DNA of 64,000 nt from Pseudocolwellia sp048296855 (GTDB lineage Bacteria > Pseudomonadota > Gammaproteobacteria > Enterobacterales > Alteromonadaceae): assembly GCA_048296855.1 (NCBI GenBank), contig CP182631.1; one strand, given 5' to 3'. Positions 47,282 to 56,431 of this stretch are shown here, one piece after another. A program made the translations under genes and the position numbers. Position 1 is the stretch's first letter. Each line of letters opens with the position of its first letter. The notes beneath the pieces are model-generated. The model searched no databases. It saw only the letters and a program-made list of their open reading frames with translations, and was not told where the DNA came from.

Positions 47282-48948
47282 TAGTCTGCTGACCTCCCTT
47301 TTTGTGGAAACAGGCCTTTTGGTTTTTTCTGAATGAATAACACCAAGCCAACCAATACAATGATGTTTGCTAGTACAGAGCCAGTAACAGGTTCTAAAAA
47401 CTTATTGAATGCACCTAACGACATGGCTGCAACTAAGGTTCCCCATAAATTGCCTACACCACCAAATACCACCACAAGGAACGAGTCAATAATATAGGCT
47501 TGTCCTAAATTAGGCCCAACATTGGTTAGCTGGCTAAGTACCACACCTGCAATGCCCGCGATACCTGAACCTAAACCGAAGGTAATCGCATCTACCCAAT
47601 CACTTTTTATACTGAGCGCTCTGGCCATATCACGGTTTTGAGAAACAGCACGAACATGTAAACCTAACGAGGTTTTTTTCAATATCATTAACAAGGCAAC
47701 AAATACCATTAATGAGAAAATAATGATGTATAAACGGTTAAAGGTTAATGAAAAAATAGGATTAATCTGCCATGAACCACTCATCCATTCAGGAGCAAGT
47801 ACTTGACGATTTAATGGAGAGAAAATACTTCTTACCAATTGTTGTAAAATAAGGCTAATACCAAAAGTTGCTAATAAGGTTTCTAACGGACGCCCTTTTA
47901 AGTGACGAATAACACCGCGTTCAATACCAACACCCACTAGGCCTGATACTAAAAAGGCCGCAGGAATTGCCATTAATAACGAGTATTCAATGTACTGAGG
48001 AAAGGCTTGTTGGATAACATAAGTGGTATACGCACCTAACATCATCATTTCGCCATGAGCCATATTAATTACGCCCATAACACCAAAGGTGATAGCTAAA
48101 CCAATAGCCGCCAGTAATAAAACGGAACCTAAACTGATACCAAAAAATAGGTTTTCGGTAAATTCAAAAATGCCTTTTCTACCATCAATATCAGCTATTG
48201 CTTTGGTAAGCGCGAGTTTTAATGCTTTGTCTTCTGCCGACAAAGGGGTTGAAGGCGTTGGTTTAGCAATTTTTGAAAGTTGGTTCGTCATCTCATTCAG
48301 TACAGACGGCTCTAAACTGGTTTTTAATTGCTTTACAGCAGCTAGTTTTTCTTCATGTTCGCCATTTAATAACTGCTCAACAAGTAAGGTTACTTGCATT
48401 AACTCGCGCACGTCGGTGTCTTGTTCTTTCTTCACCAATTTTGTAATAGTGTCGATACCCGTTTGATTCGGTTTATCTAACAACTGTTTAACCGCTGCAA
48501 TACGAATTTCTTTGTTTGGATCGGTTAAATCAAACTGAGCAAGTAAACTACGTAACGAACCACGCAATCTATTGTTTGTTTTAATTTTTCGTATTTTGCT
48601 TTTAGCAACAACATCAAGAGGCGCATTAGTAAGTACGTCAGTTAATGCGTATTTTTTATCTTCATTAATTTGAGCATGTACCACTTGTTTATTGGCTTTA
48701 ATGTAATAAAGCTCGCCATTGAGCAAATAATTAAAAGCCTGTTTTACTTGTGGAGTTTTTGTTGCTGAAAGCTGTTCAATTAACAACTGCATTTTTGAAA
48801 GTTTGGTAACGGGTAACTTTTTAAATAAAGTAGCAAGTTCAGCATCGGTGCTGACACTAGCGCTATTTTTGGTAGGTGTTACATCATCGTTAGCAATACT
48901 TTGCCACGCGAGTAAACAACAAATAAAAGCAGAAAATATTCGCAACAT
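47281..48948 (-). CDS. urtB: Urea ABC transporter permease UrtB with N-terminal periplasmic helical domain
   Basis: 555 residues from the ATG at 48948 (AAGGAAAA just upstream). A signal segment (LRIFSAFICCLLAWQSIA) is followed by ~230 residues of HEAT-like helices (IRIAAVKQLLDKPNQTGID, ELMQVTLLVEQLLNGEHEE) and then a LivH-type permease of about eight helices (GVMGVINMAHGEMMMLGAY, LLATFGISLILQQLVRSIF). The helical N-terminal extension is usual in UrtB and may contact UrtA. Confidence 0.95.
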   Translation of the reverse strand: MLRIFSAFICCLLAWQSIANDDVTPTKNSASVSTDAELATLFKKLPVTKLSKMQLLIEQLSATKTPQVKQAFNYLLNGELYYIKANKQVVHAQINEDKKYALTDVLTNAPLDVVAKSKIRKIKTNNRLRGSLRSLLAQFDLTDPNKEIRIAAVKQLLDKPNQTGIDTITKLVKKEQDTDVRELMQVTLLVEQLLNGEHEEKLAAVKQLKTSLEPSVLNEMTNQLSKIAKPTPSTPLSAEDKALKLALTKAIADIDGRKGIFEFTENLFFGISLGSVLLLAAIGLAITFGVMGVINMAHGEMMMLGAYTTYVIQQAFPQYIEYSLLMAIPAAFLVSGLVGVGIERGVIRHLKGRPLETLLATFGISLILQQLVRSIFSPLNRQVLAPEWMSGSWQINPIFSLTFNRLYIIIFSLMVFVALLMILKKTSLGLHVRAVSQNRDMARALSIKSDWVDAITFGLGSGIAGIAGVVLSQLTNVGPNLGQAYIIDSFLVVVFGGVGNLWGTLVAAMSLGAFNKFLEPVTGSVLANIIVLVGLVLFIQKKPKGLFPQKGRSAD

Positions 48949-49051
48949 TGCGTTTTCCTTAAGGGTTAACATGGGAATAAAAGGGTTAATAATGAAACTG
49001 TATAGATTTACTCAAAACATTCTTTGAATAGAGGAAGATGAAAAATGCTTT

Positions 49052-49099
49052 GAGTAAATGGGAGGCTAACTTCGCCAACCTCCCGTTAATCATTTACTC
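49052..49099 (-). promoter_or_regulatory. Stem-loop between urtA and urtB
   Basis: Inner arms GGGAGG / CCTCCC and outer arms GAGTAAATG / CATTTACTC, with no T run. Such structures after binding-protein genes usually protect the upstream message and lower expression of the permease genes. Confidence 0.65.
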
Positions 49100-49107
49100 G
49101 TTATCAG

Positions 49108-50391
49108 TTAAAAGTTTTGACCAGAACACTTAGCTGTTTTCACATCAAAGTTTCCGCATTTAACTGGCGCAGTCCAATCTGAAATTAAGTTTTTAGAGCT
49201 AGGTAAATAATCAGACCAAGCATCACCAATTACTGTATCAGGTGTTTCCCAAACTACTTCAAATTGACCATCTTCTTGAATTTCACCAATAAGTACTGGC
49301 TTAGATAAATGATGGTTTGCATTCATTACCGCAGTACCACCTGTTAAGTTAGGAACAGCAACACCAATCATAGCTTGCTCAACCGCATCAACATCTGTAG
49401 TACCTGCTTTTTCAACCGCTTTAGCCCACATTTTAAAACCAATGTAAGTTGCTTCCATAGGATCGTTTGTTACACGTTTGTCATCACCAATGTATTTTTT
49501 CCAATCAGCAATAAAAGTTTCGTTCTCATCCGACTCTACACTTTGAAAGTAATTCCAAGCCGCTAAGTGACCCACTAATGGTTTAGTATCAAAACCAGAA
49601 AGCTCTTCTTCACCTACAGAGAATGCAACAACAGGAATATCTTCAGCAGAAACACCTTGGTTACCTAACTCTTTATAAAATGGAATGTTTGCATCGCCGT
49701 TAATGGTTGAAACAACCGCTGTTTTCTTACCTGTTGAACCAAACTTTTTAACTTCAGCAACAATACTTTGCCAATCAGAATGACCAAATGGCGTGTAGTT
49801 CACCATAATGTCTTCGTCTTTAACGCCTTTAGATTTTAAGTACGCTTTTAAAACTTTATTAGTTGTACGTGGGTAAACATAATCTGTACCTGCTAAAACC
49901 CAACGTTTAGCACCTATATCATTCATTAAGTAATCAATAGCAGGAATTGCTTGTTGGTTTGGCGCAGCACCCGTGTAAAATACGTTTTTAGATGACTCTT
50001 CACCTTCGTATTGCACTGGGTAAAAAAGTAAACCGTTAAGTTCTTCTAATACTGGAAGTGCCGATTTACGTGATACAGATGTCCAACAACCAAAAATAAC
50101 ATCAACTTTTTCTTTCGCTAATAATTCACGTGTTTTCTCAGCAAATAAAGGCCAGTTAGACGCAGGGTCAACAACAACCGCTTCAAGTTGCTTACCTAAA
50201 ATACCGCCAGCTTTGTTTTGCTTATCGATCATCATTAATACAGTGTCTTTTAGTGTTGTTTCACTGATCGCCATAGTGCCTGATAATGAATGCAACACAC
50301 CGACTTTAATCGTGTCTGCCGCATAAGTAATACTGGTTACTAAACTACTCGCAACAATTGAACTTGCGATGATTAATTTTTTCAATTTCAT
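49108..50391 (-). CDS. urtA: Urea ABC transporter substrate-binding protein UrtA
   Basis: 427 residues from the ATG at 50391 (GGAAA upstream). The signal peptide ends near ITYAAD. TIKVGVLHSLSGTMAISE, KTRELLAKEKVDVIFGCWTSVSRKSALPV and LNGLLFYPVQYEGEESSKN are the UrtA signature. It is the periplasmic urea receptor. It follows the porin gene by 36 bases, and a stem-loop separates it from urtB. Confidence 0.96.
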   Translation of the reverse strand: MKLKKLIIASSIVASSLVTSITYAADTIKVGVLHSLSGTMAISETTLKDTVLMMIDKQNKAGGILGKQLEAVVVDPASNWPLFAEKTRELLAKEKVDVIFGCWTSVSRKSALPVLEELNGLLFYPVQYEGEESSKNVFYTGAAPNQQAIPAIDYLMNDIGAKRWVLAGTDYVYPRTTNKVLKAYLKSKGVKDEDIMVNYTPFGHSDWQSIVAEVKKFGSTGKKTAVVSTINGDANIPFYKELGNQGVSAEDIPVVAFSVGEEELSGFDTKPLVGHLAAWNYFQSVESDENETFIADWKKYIGDDKRVTNDPMEATYIGFKMWAKAVEKAGTTDVDAVEQAMIGVAVPNLTGGTAVMNANHHLSKPVLIGEIQEDGQFEVVWETPDTVIGDAWSDYLPSSKNLISDWTAPVKCGNFDVKTAKCSGQNF

Positions 50392-50427
50392 GATTATTTC
50401 CTTTTTCGTAAATATCGTTGGGTTCAA

Positions 50428-51372
50428 TTAAAAAGTTACTAAAGCTTCAATAGCAATAGTGTCTATATCAACATCGTTGATTTCTTCCATACGGTATTCA
50501 AAAACCATAAGTAAGTTATCGTTTACCGAAAAGCTTGGTGAAATAGTAATACCGCTAGCATCTTCAAATGTTGCACCAGCTGCATCTTCAACTTCCCAAT
50601 CGTGGTAACGAACCGTTAAGGCAAAGTTGTCAAACGCGTAGTTAGCCATTAATAAATAACCACTCGCATCACTACCTACAAAGGCACTGTCTTCTGCTGT
50701 GTTGTATTCAGCTGCTAGTGTTAATGCGTCTTTTGAATAGCTTGCCCATGTGTTAATTAATTCAACATCACCGTCTTTTGAATAAAAACCTTTAACAGTA
50801 ATTTCATCAGTCGGCATTAAAGCCACCATAGTTTCAATACCTGGATGCTCTGAATCGATAGATTGTGGACCCGCTAAATCGTTAACCACTGAAACCGCTA
50901 CCGCGTAACCGTCGCCACTGTAAATACCTGAAATACCTTGTTGGTAGTAACCGTAAAAATATTTAGCGTAACCCGTACCTGAGTATTGAAATAAACCTGT
51001 AGGCTCTTCAGTTTCCCAACCGCTGTAACTTAAAAAACGACCTGCTTTAACACTAAAGTTGTCTGACACAGCATAACTAATAAACGCTTGCTCAAGATCT
51101 ACACCTTCATCAGCATTTTGATATTCAATATCAACAGTTGCCGTTAACTTGTTACCAAAGTCGTATGCAAGGTCAATCTCTACTTGGTCGATACCTGATA
51201 CGCTAGATGAATCGCCACCGTCTACATCTGAATAAACATAAGACATATCAATAAAGCCTGACACGCTTAAGTTATCCATTAATTTACTATCTTCAGCCTG
51301 TGCAGCTGATACAGCGCCTAACGACATTAATACTGTTGCAGCAACAGGTGTTAATTTTTGTAAAATTTTCAT
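50428..51372 (-). CDS. Outer-membrane beta-barrel porin of the urea operon
   Basis: 314 residues from the ATG at 51372; AAGGG lies 9 bases before it and overlaps the alternative start at 51381. The signal peptide ends at AAQA. The mature protein is a series of amphipathic strands with aromatic girdles (LSVSGFIDMSYVYSD, FGNKLTATVDIEYQN, FALTVRYHDWEV) and ends in a phenylalanine, the outer-membrane insertion signal. It resembles the OmpL-like BBP2 barrel group. As the first gene before urtA it is a good candidate for urea passage across the outer membrane. Known links of such porins with urtABCDE make this plausible but the substrate is unproven. Confidence 0.85.
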   Translation of the reverse strand: MKILQKLTPVAATVLMSLGAVSAAQAEDSKLMDNLSVSGFIDMSYVYSDVDGGDSSSVSGIDQVEIDLAYDFGNKLTATVDIEYQNADEGVDLEQAFISYAVSDNFSVKAGRFLSYSGWETEEPTGLFQYSGTGYAKYFYGYYQQGISGIYSGDGYAVAVSVVNDLAGPQSIDSEHPGIETMVALMPTDEITVKGFYSKDGDVELINTWASYSKDALTLAAEYNTAEDSAFVGSDASGYLLMANYAFDNFALTVRYHDWEVEDAAGATFEDASGITISPSFSVNDNLLMVFEYRMEEINDVDIDTIAIEALVTF

Positions 51373-51507
51373 GTTTAGCATCCCTTAAGTATTTCAATTG
51401 CGTGTTCTATATTTTTATTATTAAACAAGTAACACGAGGTTTATTTAACTGTGGTTAGTATTACTAAGTTAATAAATAGTTAATATGCGCAAAAGCACGC
51501 AAAGGCA

Positions 51508-51523
51508 TACGCATAATTACGTA
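51508..51523 (-). promoter_or_regulatory. NarL/LuxR-like 7-2-7 inverted site upstream of the porin/urt operon
   Basis: TACGCAT-AA-TTACGTA, 136 bases before the porin start. The 17-base core CATAATTACGTAGTTTT recurs at 51816-51832, and a related site lies upstream of the sensor kinase at 62162. Confidence 0.5.
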
Positions 51524-51615
51524 GTTTTGTTTTTTTGGGGAATGTTACTAAGGATGATTGAAAAATTATCGAGACTATTTATTTAGTTGATATTTGATTC
51601 TATTTTTATTTTTTA

Positions 51616-51717
51616 GCGGGATTATATTCCGCATTATTGATTCTTATAATATTCAGCGCGGATGTCGAACATTAGGGTAACGCAGGAGCAGTTACCGAGA
51701 ACAAGCATTCGCCTGCG
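51616..51717. other. Potentially structured, GC-richer element upstream of the porin
   Basis: Hairpin GCGG / CCGC at 51616-51632. Then GGTAAC (51676-51681) pairs with GTTACC (51691-51696), while the loop CGCAGG (51681-51686) can pair with CCTGCG (51712-51717), giving pseudoknot-like geometry. No gene is seen. The GC content stands out from the surrounding AT-rich spacer. Confidence 0.35.
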
Positions 51718-51815
51718 CCTATAAACCTTAAGTTCCTGCTAAGTAATGAATTCATTAGCTCAATTGGTATATGGCTAATATTGCGAAATTTGTGAAAAAT
51801 GAATACGCACAAAGT

Positions 51816-51832
51816 CATAATTACGTAGTTTT
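51816..51832 (-). promoter_or_regulatory. Second copy of the CATAATTACGTAGTTTT motif
   Basis: An exact 17-base repeat of 51512-51528, but only the right half of the inverted site is complete. It is far (444 bases) from the porin start and close to the 3' end of the nuclease gene. Confidence 0.4.
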
Positions 51833-51901
51833 ACGGGTTTCAAGAAATTGTTAATAAGTGAAATTATTAACTAACAATTACGAAGGAACTACTAATTAGC
51901 A

Positions 51902-53596
51902 TTATTTTCCTTTTTGATGCTGTAAAAAGTCATAAAAGAAATGAATTGGAACTGGGTATCTATAATAACGACAAGCAAGAAAAACTATCGGTTCTAAATT
52001 TTTTTTAATAGCCGACAATTCACCAAATGATTTCGAGTTATTACATTCAGTCATAACATGGTCGATAACTTTATCAGGAGCCATTTCAAAACCTGTAGTA
52101 GCACATCCGTGCATTTCTACATTATTGTAAAAATAAACTTCAGAGTCTTGAGCTGGATACCAATATTGTAGAGTGCAATGTCCTAGCTCTTTTTCTGTAA
52201 AATTTAATAACTCATTACCAGTAACGTCATTTTTATACAACGCTGAAAAAATAGCTGAAACGGGATAGAGAATACTAGCTTTAGTCACATTATGTTTATA
52301 CGTGTTATTGGTTTGTTCACGATGGCCTAACAATTTTCTAAAGTCATCAACTGTTGAAGGGTACATTCCATTAGTTTTATATGAAAATATACTCCGATTG
52401 ATGATTTCATCTAACCAACTAATACCGAATTCATCATTTTCAGAGTCTTGTATCAATAAATACATAGCTAAGGATATATCTATCGCTTGTTCATCAAGAT
52501 ATGGAGATAACAATAAAGGATTGTTTTTTATTAACAGCTTTATTGAATGAATAACTAATTCTAGTTTTTTGGTTAATTCTACATTTTGCGTATCATCTAT
52601 TAATGAATTTTTTGCATTTAACTTTTTTAGATCCATTAAAATCCAGATACCGTACATTGATAGCCGACTTAATAAATCAAATAGTTTTAAGTTAATATCA
52701 ATTGAGGTAGGTGAATTAATTACGTTAGAAATCGCATGCATTTTGTCTACATGCGGTATTAAACATTTTTCTGTATATTCTCGCGTAATAGCGTGATAAG
52801 TCGATAGTAATTTATCAAAGGCTTTTCGTGCATTAGTACTTCTAGAATCTTTAATTAAATCCCAACAATTTAAGATACAAAACTCAGCGGATAAATATGT
52901 GGACTCAACATTATTACCATCCCTACCCCATGAAAAAAGCACCCATAGACAAATATTAATTCGATTAATGATTTTGTGAAGATCTTTATTATCTTTTATC
53001 TCAACATCTATAAGTTTTCTTATTAATCTAATAAAATGCTTATGAGATACATCAGGTTCATCAAGTAATGCAATTGATTTTCTTAACATAGATTGCCAAT
53101 CTTTTGGTAATAATTCTTCTTTCAAAAAGTGCTGTAAAATTAATTCTGATAATTTATCACCATTCCATTCTTCAAATTTTAAATGTTCTGTTTCATGTTG
53201 CTGCTCAAAACCTGTAACCTCTTGTCTTATCGTTGTTTGAACATCACCACCAAAACACAAACAGATAACAATAGGCTTATCAGCATGCTCTTTAGGTAGC
53301 CGATGTGGGATATAAGAGTTGAGAATACTATGAATAGAAGGTAATAAGTCTTGGTTTGAGCCACCACACCAACTCTGCCTAGTTAAGTTTTTTTCTTTAA
53401 TAGAAAAAAGATAAACTTTTTCAATATCATTACCTATTTTACCTACAGCAGCAACATCGACACCATACTCGTTCGCACCTCTAATAGGTCGAGCATAAAC
53501 ATTGAGACCCATTTGACTTAACAAATCAGGTACTAAGACATCTAATTCGTCACGTTCATTTAAAGATGCTAAATACTGTTTAAGAATTAACTTCAT
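51902..53596 (-). CDS. Mrr-like (PD-(D/E)xK) nuclease-domain protein, second gene of an overlapping pair
   Basis: 564 residues. The first ~190 read as a restriction-endonuclease-like fold: LVPDLLSQMGLNVYARPIRGANEYGVDVAA (acidic E43, D47), then a strand KVYLFSIKEKNL giving D47...S65-x-K67 (Ser at the usual Glu/Gln place), then GSNQDLLPSIHSIL and PIVICLCFGGDV, and the closing EEWNGDKLSELI. The remaining ~370 residues are alpha-helical with no recognised family. The start overlaps the partner gene by 17 bases, so the two are translated together. A nuclease paired with a repeat protein in an accessory, AT-rich stretch suggests defence against phage or plasmids; this is inference. Confidence 0.65.
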   Translation of the reverse strand: MKLILKQYLASLNERDELDVLVPDLLSQMGLNVYARPIRGANEYGVDVAAVGKIGNDIEKVYLFSIKEKNLTRQSWCGGSNQDLLPSIHSILNSYIPHRLPKEHADKPIVICLCFGGDVQTTIRQEVTGFEQQHETEHLKFEEWNGDKLSELILQHFLKEELLPKDWQSMLRKSIALLDEPDVSHKHFIRLIRKLIDVEIKDNKDLHKIINRINICLWVLFSWGRDGNNVESTYLSAEFCILNCWDLIKDSRSTNARKAFDKLLSTYHAITREYTEKCLIPHVDKMHAISNVINSPTSIDINLKLFDLLSRLSMYGIWILMDLKKLNAKNSLIDDTQNVELTKKLELVIHSIKLLIKNNPLLLSPYLDEQAIDISLAMYLLIQDSENDEFGISWLDEIINRSIFSYKTNGMYPSTVDDFRKLLGHREQTNNTYKHNVTKASILYPVSAIFSALYKNDVTGNELLNFTEKELGHCTLQYWYPAQDSEVYFYNNVEMHGCATTGFEMAPDKVIDHVMTECNNSKSFGELSAIKKNLEPIVFLACRYYRYPVPIHFFYDFLQHQKGK

Positions 53597-55325
53597 TTTT
53601 AAAAACCTCCATTCTAAAAAAACGAAGAGTATATTCTAAACCTTCAGGATCAAGGGTATCTAACCTGGGAAATTCAGTTGAATAAGAATGCTTGCTCATT
53701 TTCATTTCAGATCGTCTGGGTTGATCATTACCATCATATATATAAACAGCGCTACTATTCCCATATAAAATAGTCTGCGTTGTAAATAACTCAGAAAGTA
53801 CGCTGGGTGGGACAGCCTCTTGAGCATCCTCCATTAATTGCTGAAAATGCTCCCAATACTGCTCTCTTCTTTGCTGGGAACACTGTATTTCATTAATCCC
53901 CCAAACTCCTTCCATATTGTCAAAATACTCATTTAGTTGAGTAATTGCATTCTGAATAGTATTTTTTACAGCTAATGAACTAGTTAGTTCTTTTTTTTCT
54001 AAGTATCGTCGTAACTCACCAGAATAGTTCATTAATAATGTTTCAAACAGTATCTTCTTTAACTCTTCATGCTCATTTTCTTGTGTAACATCAATAATAG
54101 ATAAAACAAAATTTGCAGCGACAATTGGGCGTGTAAATAACCAGCCAACAGCTTTTCTAGCTAAAAAATGTGGCATACCATTCAATTTATTTACTTGTGT
54201 AACATCAACTTTTATTTCAATATCTTTAATGTTCAGATCATGTAATAAATCTCGAACAGCACAACATAAATTTAAATTTCCAGATAAAAACCATTTAGTT
54301 ATAAGTGCATGTAAATATTCATCATTATTTTTAATTAGCTTACTATTAAAATAATTAAATTCGCTGATGCATATATCTTTATTTAGTAAGAATTCAAGTA
54401 AGTCTTCTATATACTCATATTCATGTTGTTTAAGAAGTTTCACTAATAAATGTTCAATATTACTTAATACAGTCTGATTATCTACTTTAGTATTTTTTAA
54501 AAAACTAATTAACTTATGTTTTATTGAGTAAGGAATATTTTTTCGATCAAAGGCTGCAACATTGGAAACGCTATAAAGTAAAGTAGGTGATGGCTCTATG
54601 AGTAGAGTATTTAATACAATATCTATTCTATCCCACAAACACTCATCTCTTTCACCAAGATTAATAGCTGCATTAAACAGATCACTTTTAGCTGCTTCAT
54701 CTTTCTCTATTAAACATCGCTTTTCTAAGAAAGAAAACGCCATATTAATAGTTACGTTAACGTTTAAATCAATACGTGAAAGAGACAAGTAAGCTTGCTG
54801 TCTAGCACTTACAGCTTTATGGCTACCAATACTATTTAGTTTATTGAAACTCCATTCCGTATCAAATGAACTACCAGCGATAATAGCAGAGGATATAAAA
54901 TCACTAAATTTATCTACATTATCAATAGATATCGTAAAGGCTTCTTTATAGCTGTCTTCATTATTGATACAAAATTGGGTAAAACTAGAGAAAAGTTGGT
55001 TTAGCGATATATTATCACCAATATCATTTTTTAATTGGAAAATACACTCCATAACTTCAATAACAGGGGCTTTAATATTAGGTAATAATGATTCATAAAC
55101 ATGGCATAACGTCCAAAAGTTATGATACTGCCCTTTACTTTTAAGTGTCTTATATAATTCATTTATATTAAGTACTGATTCTGAATGTAACTCTAATAAA
55201 GCATTAGTTAGGTACTTTTTACTACTTCTTTCATCGTAATAAAGTTCATTTACAACATTGAAGAAATAATCCGTTTTTAATGCATTAGATAATTTTATTT
55301 TTATTTCAGTAAGTGACATACTCAA
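53580..55325 (-). CDS. Helical-repeat (HEAT/ARM-like) protein, first gene of the pair
   Basis: 581 residues, no signal peptide. Nearly all of it is predicted helix pairs (LTNALLELHSESVLNINELYKTL, SNIEHLLVKLLKQHEYEYIEDLLEFLL, KKILFETLLMNYSGELRRYLEKK), as in HEAT/ARM solenoids. The last ~90 residues are different: QRREQYWEHFQQLMEDAQ...VLSELFTTQTILYGNSSAVYIYDGNDQPRR, ending in charged strands. No catalytic motif is seen. It probably recognises a target or regulates the nuclease protein whose gene it overlaps. I do not recognise a named family. Confidence 0.6.
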   Translation of the reverse strand: MSMSLTEIKIKLSNALKTDYFFNVVNELYYDERSSKKYLTNALLELHSESVLNINELYKTLKSKGQYHNFWTLCHVYESLLPNIKAPVIEVMECIFQLKNDIGDNISLNQLFSSFTQFCINNEDSYKEAFTISIDNVDKFSDFISSAIIAGSSFDTEWSFNKLNSIGSHKAVSARQQAYLSLSRIDLNVNVTINMAFSFLEKRCLIEKDEAAKSDLFNAAINLGERDECLWDRIDIVLNTLLIEPSPTLLYSVSNVAAFDRKNIPYSIKHKLISFLKNTKVDNQTVLSNIEHLLVKLLKQHEYEYIEDLLEFLLNKDICISEFNYFNSKLIKNNDEYLHALITKWFLSGNLNLCCAVRDLLHDLNIKDIEIKVDVTQVNKLNGMPHFLARKAVGWLFTRPIVAANFVLSIIDVTQENEHEELKKILFETLLMNYSGELRRYLEKKELTSSLAVKNTIQNAITQLNEYFDNMEGVWGINEIQCSQQRREQYWEHFQQLMEDAQEAVPPSVLSELFTTQTILYGNSSAVYIYDGNDQPRRSEMKMSKHSYSTEFPRLDTLDPEGLEYTLRFFRMEVFKNEVNS

Positions 55326-55499
55326 ATTCTATCATTTAATCTATTAACTATATCTTTGGGCTTAAAGATGCATAACAAGTTATTTTGACAAAAAATCATC
55401 ATTATTTTTACTTATTAATAAGTTACTAATTTTTTAAATTCTAAAAAAAGATTTTTCATTATAAAATGAACATCCAAATTCAAATGGATATAATAAGAT

Positions 55500-56339
55500 A
55501 TGGAACATTTTAATCATCTTGCAAACGAATACTATAAACTCTTTTACTCATATAAATTCTACTTTACAAAGCTTTGGTTTAACATTTCTCTATTTTTGAT
55601 ATCAACCATATTATTCCTATCATTTTCGATTGATTTTTTTGTTACAGATCACGCCTTAATAAAAATACCTAACGAGGAAGTAAAAATAGAAAAATTTTAC
55701 GGATTAGTATGGATACTTAGTACCGAAGCTTTATTCTTACTTAGCGCTTTGGCACTAAAGCAACAAAGAAATAAAGAAATAATAGCTGTAGTTAGAAAAA
55801 AGAAAAATTCAAAGAAAGAAACGGTAATAGAATTGAAAAAAGAATGGTTATTACAAGAGTTCAAGGCTAAACCTACGGAGTACATAACCTTAGCTGACAT
55901 GGTATTAAAGAGCTATGACATATTAAAGAAACATAGACAGCCACTGGAGTTTACTCGATATGATTTTTATCAAGTATTTTATGATGAATCAGCTAAAACT
56001 CGAATTTTAAGTCTATTACTTGCGATTACATCATTAATTGCAGTAATAATACTAAAGAATCCAAATGCAATAGATTTTATTTTTAAAGAAATTTACTACA
56101 CTGAGACTAAATTAATCTTTTTTACTATTGCCTTTTTTTCACTGTTTTTACTTTTTACACTGATTATAATTAAGTGCTTTTTTATCGGGTTAATGTTATT
56201 AATTGAAAGCTTATTTTCAATTAATAACACATCATCTTTTAATCAATATATTTCTAATTTACTTATTAGTGATTTAATAAGATACGCTGAATTAGAAATA
56301 AACAAAACCAAATCACCTCATCTGTACGATTTAGTCTGA
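55500..56339 (+). CDS. Four-helix membrane protein, divergent from the nuclease pair
   Basis: 279 residues. Transmembrane helices lie near 22-47, 66-86, 168-188 and 205-238, with a ~80-residue cytoplasmic, strongly basic loop between the second and third (KKKNSKKETVIELKKEWLLQEF). The C-terminal part is amphipathic and probably cytoplasmic. It begins 174 bases from the start of the helical-repeat gene on the opposite strand. It could be a membrane effector or a bystander. No family is recognised, and the ribosome site is poor. Confidence 0.55.
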   Translation: MEHFNHLANEYYKLFYSYKFYFTKLWFNISLFLISTILFLSFSIDFFVTDHALIKIPNEEVKIEKFYGLVWILSTEALFLLSALALKQQRNKEIIAVVRKKKNSKKETVIELKKEWLLQEFKAKPTEYITLADMVLKSYDILKKHRQPLEFTRYDFYQVFYDESAKTRILSLLLAITSLIAVIILKNPNAIDFIFKEIYYTETKLIFFTIAFFSLFLLFTLIIIKCFFIGLMLLIESLFSINNTSSFNQYISNLLISDLIRYAELEINKTKSPHLYDLV

Positions 56340-56431
56340 GACATAAAAATTAAGAACAACTTTTGAGACTCATTTCTACATAAACTAAACAGGTATATAT
56401 ATTATCCATAAGCTCAAAAATAAGGATAAAA

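Noticed and set aside
51481..51530. Sigma-54 promoter upstream of the urea operon (GCGTGCTTTTGC on the minus strand)
   Set aside because: The spacing between the GC pairs is 10 rather than 12 bases and the -24 GG is missing.
51655..51720. tRNA or known riboswitch in the porin leader
   Set aside because: No cloverleaf can be drawn and no known riboswitch core was recognised.
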